Assembly (NCBI GenBank): GCA_964569315.1
Contig: CAZMUZ010000157.1
Span: 1-7,342 of the forward strand
DNA length: 7,342 bases
Direction: 5' to 3'
Origin: CADEFF01 sp964569315
GTDB lineage: Bacteria; Pseudomonadota; Alphaproteobacteria; Dongiales; Dongiaceae
Within the stretch, counting starts at the first letter, position 1. Every line of letters starts with the position of its first letter. The translations under genes and the position numbers were made by a program. Below, piece after piece: positions 5,681 through 7,342 of this stretch. The notes below the pieces were generated by a model. It was not told where the DNA came from, did not search any database, and saw only the letters and a list, made by a program, of their open reading frames with translations.

Positions 5681-6659
5681 ATTTGAGGAGGATGTTGCTG
5701 ACTTCGCGAAGCTGGGTTCGCGCGCGCAGGAGGAAGAAGCCCTGCGCCGCGAGATGGCTCGGTACGAACTGCCCGTCGGGGGCGCCGTTCGTCACCACCC
5801 AGGGTTCGAGTGCGGCCGCCTGGCGGAAGCTGTCCAGCATTTGCTCCCAGACTGGCACCAGGTCGCGCTCCCGGATCACCTGCTCGAAATCGCGGCCGAG
5901 CTCGCGTAAGAGGAGGCCATAGGCATAGAGCCGCCCCTTGTTCGAATAGAAGACGTCGTCGGCGCGGAAATCGATGAGATCGCCCGAATGCGCCTCGATC
6001 CGGCGGTCGGTGAGGGCGGAGGCCGAGCCGAGGTCGGCGGCGATGCGGTCGAGCGTGCCGAGCAGATTGTCGGCGCGGCGCTCGAACACGGCCTGGCCGG
6101 CGGAAAGCCGCCGATTGAAGCTGTCGAGCGCGCGGACGGCCGAGAGATATTGCTGCTCGGAGGAGGCGGTCGGCGCCCAGGAGGTCGAGAAATCGAAGAT
6201 CCAGACCGTGCCCGAATAGCGCAGCAGGCCGGTCGCCTTGTCGAGATCGGGGTCGGCCTGGCTGGTGCCGCGGGTGCGGCCGATCTGGTCCGTCATCTCG
6301 AGCGCGAAGCGGCTCAGGGCGGCGACGATGCCCATCTGGTAGTTCGGCATGTTGTCGAGCGCCCAGCCCGGCATGAAGATCGGATCGTTGGCGGGCCAGC
6401 CATGGCCGGCGACCTCGCGATCCACCAGCGCCGCGGCGAGCGCCACCGCGTAGCTGCCGCCTTCGGGCGGCGCCGGCGCCTGGAAGTCCGGATTGTCGTC
6501 GATCTTGTGGATCAGCAGCATGCCGACCGGGTAGTAGAGCAGCAGGCCGAGCACGAGCAGCAGGCCGATGGCGGCGAGCGTGCGGCCGGCGATCCGGAAG
6601 GACAGGAACCGGCGCCACCGGCTCGGCGGCTTCTCGTCCAGCAGGAAATCGTCGCTCAT
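5679..6659 (-). CDS. DUF2333 family membrane-anchored protein of unknown function
   Basis: The 326-residue product resembles proteobacterial DUF2333 proteins, for which I know no assigned function. A basic cytoplasmic N-terminus (SRWRRFLSFRIAGR, 13-26) is followed by one membrane helix, about 27-50. The rest, about 51-326, is soluble and by the positive-inside rule should face the periplasm. The soluble part has tryptophan-rich turns (GWPANDPIFMPGW, 87-99), a WIFDFSTSW stretch (153-161), a helical heptad-like segment around 170-215, and a conserved-looking DDVFYSNKGRLYAYGLLL (234-251). No cysteine or recognisable enzyme motif is present. The start at 6659 is chosen because GAGG lies six bases upstream and the membrane helix follows directly; upstream extension of the frame runs antisense-like through trpS. 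It follows trpS on the same strand after 86 bases and may be co-transcribed with it. Confidence 0.8.
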   Translation of the reverse strand: MSDDFLLDEKPPSRWRRFLSFRIAGRTLAAIGLLLVLGLLLYYPVGMLLIHKIDDNPDFQAPAPPEGGSYAVALAAALVDREVAGHGWPANDPIFMPGWALDNMPNYQMGIVAALSRFALEMTDQIGRTRGTSQADPDLDKATGLLRYSGTVWIFDFSTSWAPTASSEQQYLSAVRALDSFNRRLSAGQAVFERRADNLLGTLDRIAADLGSASALTDRRIEAHSGDLIDFRADDVFYSNKGRLYAYGLLLRELGRDFEQVIRERDLVPVWEQMLDSFRQAAALEPWVVTNGAPDGQFVPSHLAAQGFFLLRARTQLREVSNILLK

Positions 6660-6673
6660 GCTCCCCCTCGCTC

Positions 6674-6692
6674 CGCGCCGGCGGCCGGCGCG
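6674..6692 (-). other. Eight-base-pair GC hairpin in the DUF2333 leader
   Basis: CGCGCCGG (6674-6681) and CCGGCGCG (6685-6692) are perfect complements around a 3-base loop. The stem ends 14 bases before the DUF2333 start codon, next to the ribosome binding region. With no T tract it is a poor intrinsic terminator. It could insulate trpS from the next gene, shape the leader mRNA, or reflect GC-rich composition only. Confidence 0.3.
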
Positions 6693-6745
6693 CCCGTCCC
6701 ATAAGTGAGGGCGATCCGCCGCGGACGCAAGGCGCGGGCGCCTCT

Positions 6746-7342
6746 CTAGACGCGGAGGAAGCCGACCGCTTCCTCGACCTCGGCCAGGATCGGCGCGGAT
6801 TTGGCGCGGGCCCGCTCCGCCCCGTCCTTCAGGATCGCGTCGATCTCCGCGGGGTCCGCCATCAGCCGCTTCATCTCGCCGCCGATCTTGCCGAGCGTCG
6901 CCACGGCGAGGTCGGTCAGCACCTGCTTGAAGAAGGAGAACTCCTTGCCGGCGAACTCGCCGATCACGGTGTTCAGCTCCTTGTCCGCAAGGGCCGCATA
7001 GATGCCGAGAAGGTTGAAGGCCTCGGGCCGCGCCGTCATGGCCTCGGCCGTCACCTTGCCGTCGGGGCCGAGGCATTCGGGCCCCGGCAGCGGCTGCGGA
7101 TCGGTCTTGGCCTTGCGGATCTTGAGCGCGACGGCGTCCGCGTCGTCGGTCATGTTGATGCGCGAATAGTCGGAAGCGTCGGACTTGCTCATCTTCTTCG
7201 TGCCGTCGCGGAGCGACATGACGCGCGTCGCCGGCCCGAAGATCAGCGGCTCGGGCAGCGGGAAGAGCTCCACCCCGAAATCCGCGTTGAACTTCTGCGC
7301 GATGTCGCGGGCGAGCTCCAGATGCTGCTTCTGGTCCTCGCC
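6746..7342 (-). CDS. trpS: Tryptophanyl-tRNA synthetase, C-terminal part (5' end outside window)
   Basis: The 198 residues visible are the C-terminal part of TrpS, a class I synthetase that charges tRNA-Trp with tryptophan in the cytoplasm. The window begins inside the conserved GEDQ motif (visible residues 1-4), which continues as KQHLELARDIAQKFN. The class I signature KMSKS is intact at visible residues 50-54, followed by SDASDYSRINMTDDAD. The rest is the helical tRNA-binding part (LLGIYAALADKE, FKQVLTDLAV), ending in EEAVGFLRV. Bacterial TrpS is usually about 330-350 residues, so roughly 140-150 residues, including the Rossmann fold start and the HIGH-type motif, lie beyond 7342. The insert after TDDAD (KTDPQPLPGPECLGPDGKV) is common in alphaproteobacterial forms. 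An internal GTG at 7273 is not the start, because the frame stays open with conserved sequence to the window edge. Confidence 0.97.
   Translation of the reverse strand, partial: GEDQKQHLELARDIAQKFNADFGVELFPLPEPLIFGPATRVMSLRDGTKKMSKSDASDYSRINMTDDADAVALKIRKAKTDPQPLPGPECLGPDGKVTAEAMTARPEAFNLLGIYAALADKELNTVIGEFAGKEFSFFKQVLTDLAVATLGKIGGEMKRLMADPAEIDAILKDGAERARAKSAPILAEVEEAVGFLRV

Noticed and set aside
4829..5686. A 285-codon plus-strand open frame opposite the exporter gene, rich in H, D, Q and R
   Set aside because: It is the antisense shadow of hydrophobic membrane helices; such extremely charged translations are typical of that.
5410..6702. A 430-codon minus-strand frame overlapping the DUF2333 gene in another frame
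   Set aside because: It is an arginine/proline-rich off-frame translation of the DUF2333 gene and the start of the exporter gene.
6660..6745. A promoter or tryptophan-type attenuator between trpS and the DUF2333 gene
   Set aside because: There is no tryptophan-rich leader peptide, no T tract after the hairpins, and no properly spaced -35/-10 pair. Only GC-rich palindromes are visible.

Overview
The window is GC-rich DNA whose genes and gene order suggest an alphaproteobacterium, most likely a Rhodospirillales-like lineage. This rests on the TIGR02186/Alph_Pro_TM family protein, which is typical of alphaproteobacteria, on the neighbourhood of trpS, a DUF2333 protein, a universal stress protein and an Nfu/NifU-type protein, and on strong GC bias at third codon positions. 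The exact genus cannot be read from the sequence. The window is densely coded, and no non-coding stretch exceeds about 155 bases.

Layout, from the high-coordinate end because most genes lie on the minus strand: the 3' end of trpS enters at 7342 and stops at 6746. It is followed by a membrane-anchored DUF2333 protein (6659-5679). A 151-base gap with several short repeats and hairpins precedes a three-gene unit: a TauE/SafE-type anion exporter (5527-4604), a secreted and membrane-anchored TIGR02186 protein (4607-3849), and a universal stress protein (3838-3320). The first junction is a GTGA stop/start overlap. At the second, the TAG stop overlaps a consensus Shine-Dalgarno sequence, so the three are almost certainly one operon.

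Two plus-strand genes (879-2123 and 2120-3271) are tandem paralogous class III adenylate cyclases, also joined by a GTGA overlap. Each has an N-terminal GAF-like region and a catalytic domain with all expected metal, adenine and transition-state residues. The pair converges on the stress-protein gene at a double hairpin whose two stems share the same arm sequence (3280-3330). It diverges from a minus-strand Nfu-type iron-sulfur carrier gene (738-178), which ends in a clear hairpin terminator. A further minus-strand gene may begin at position 23.

Functionally the window combines translation (TrpS), Fe-S cluster delivery (Nfu), presumed sulfur-oxyanion export with an envelope partner, stress response and cAMP signalling. 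No mobile element, CRISPR array, tRNA or rRNA was seen. I found no clearly new system. The two items most worth pursuing are the coupled cyclase pair, with its uncharacterised input domain, and the exporter/TIGR02186/stress-protein unit.
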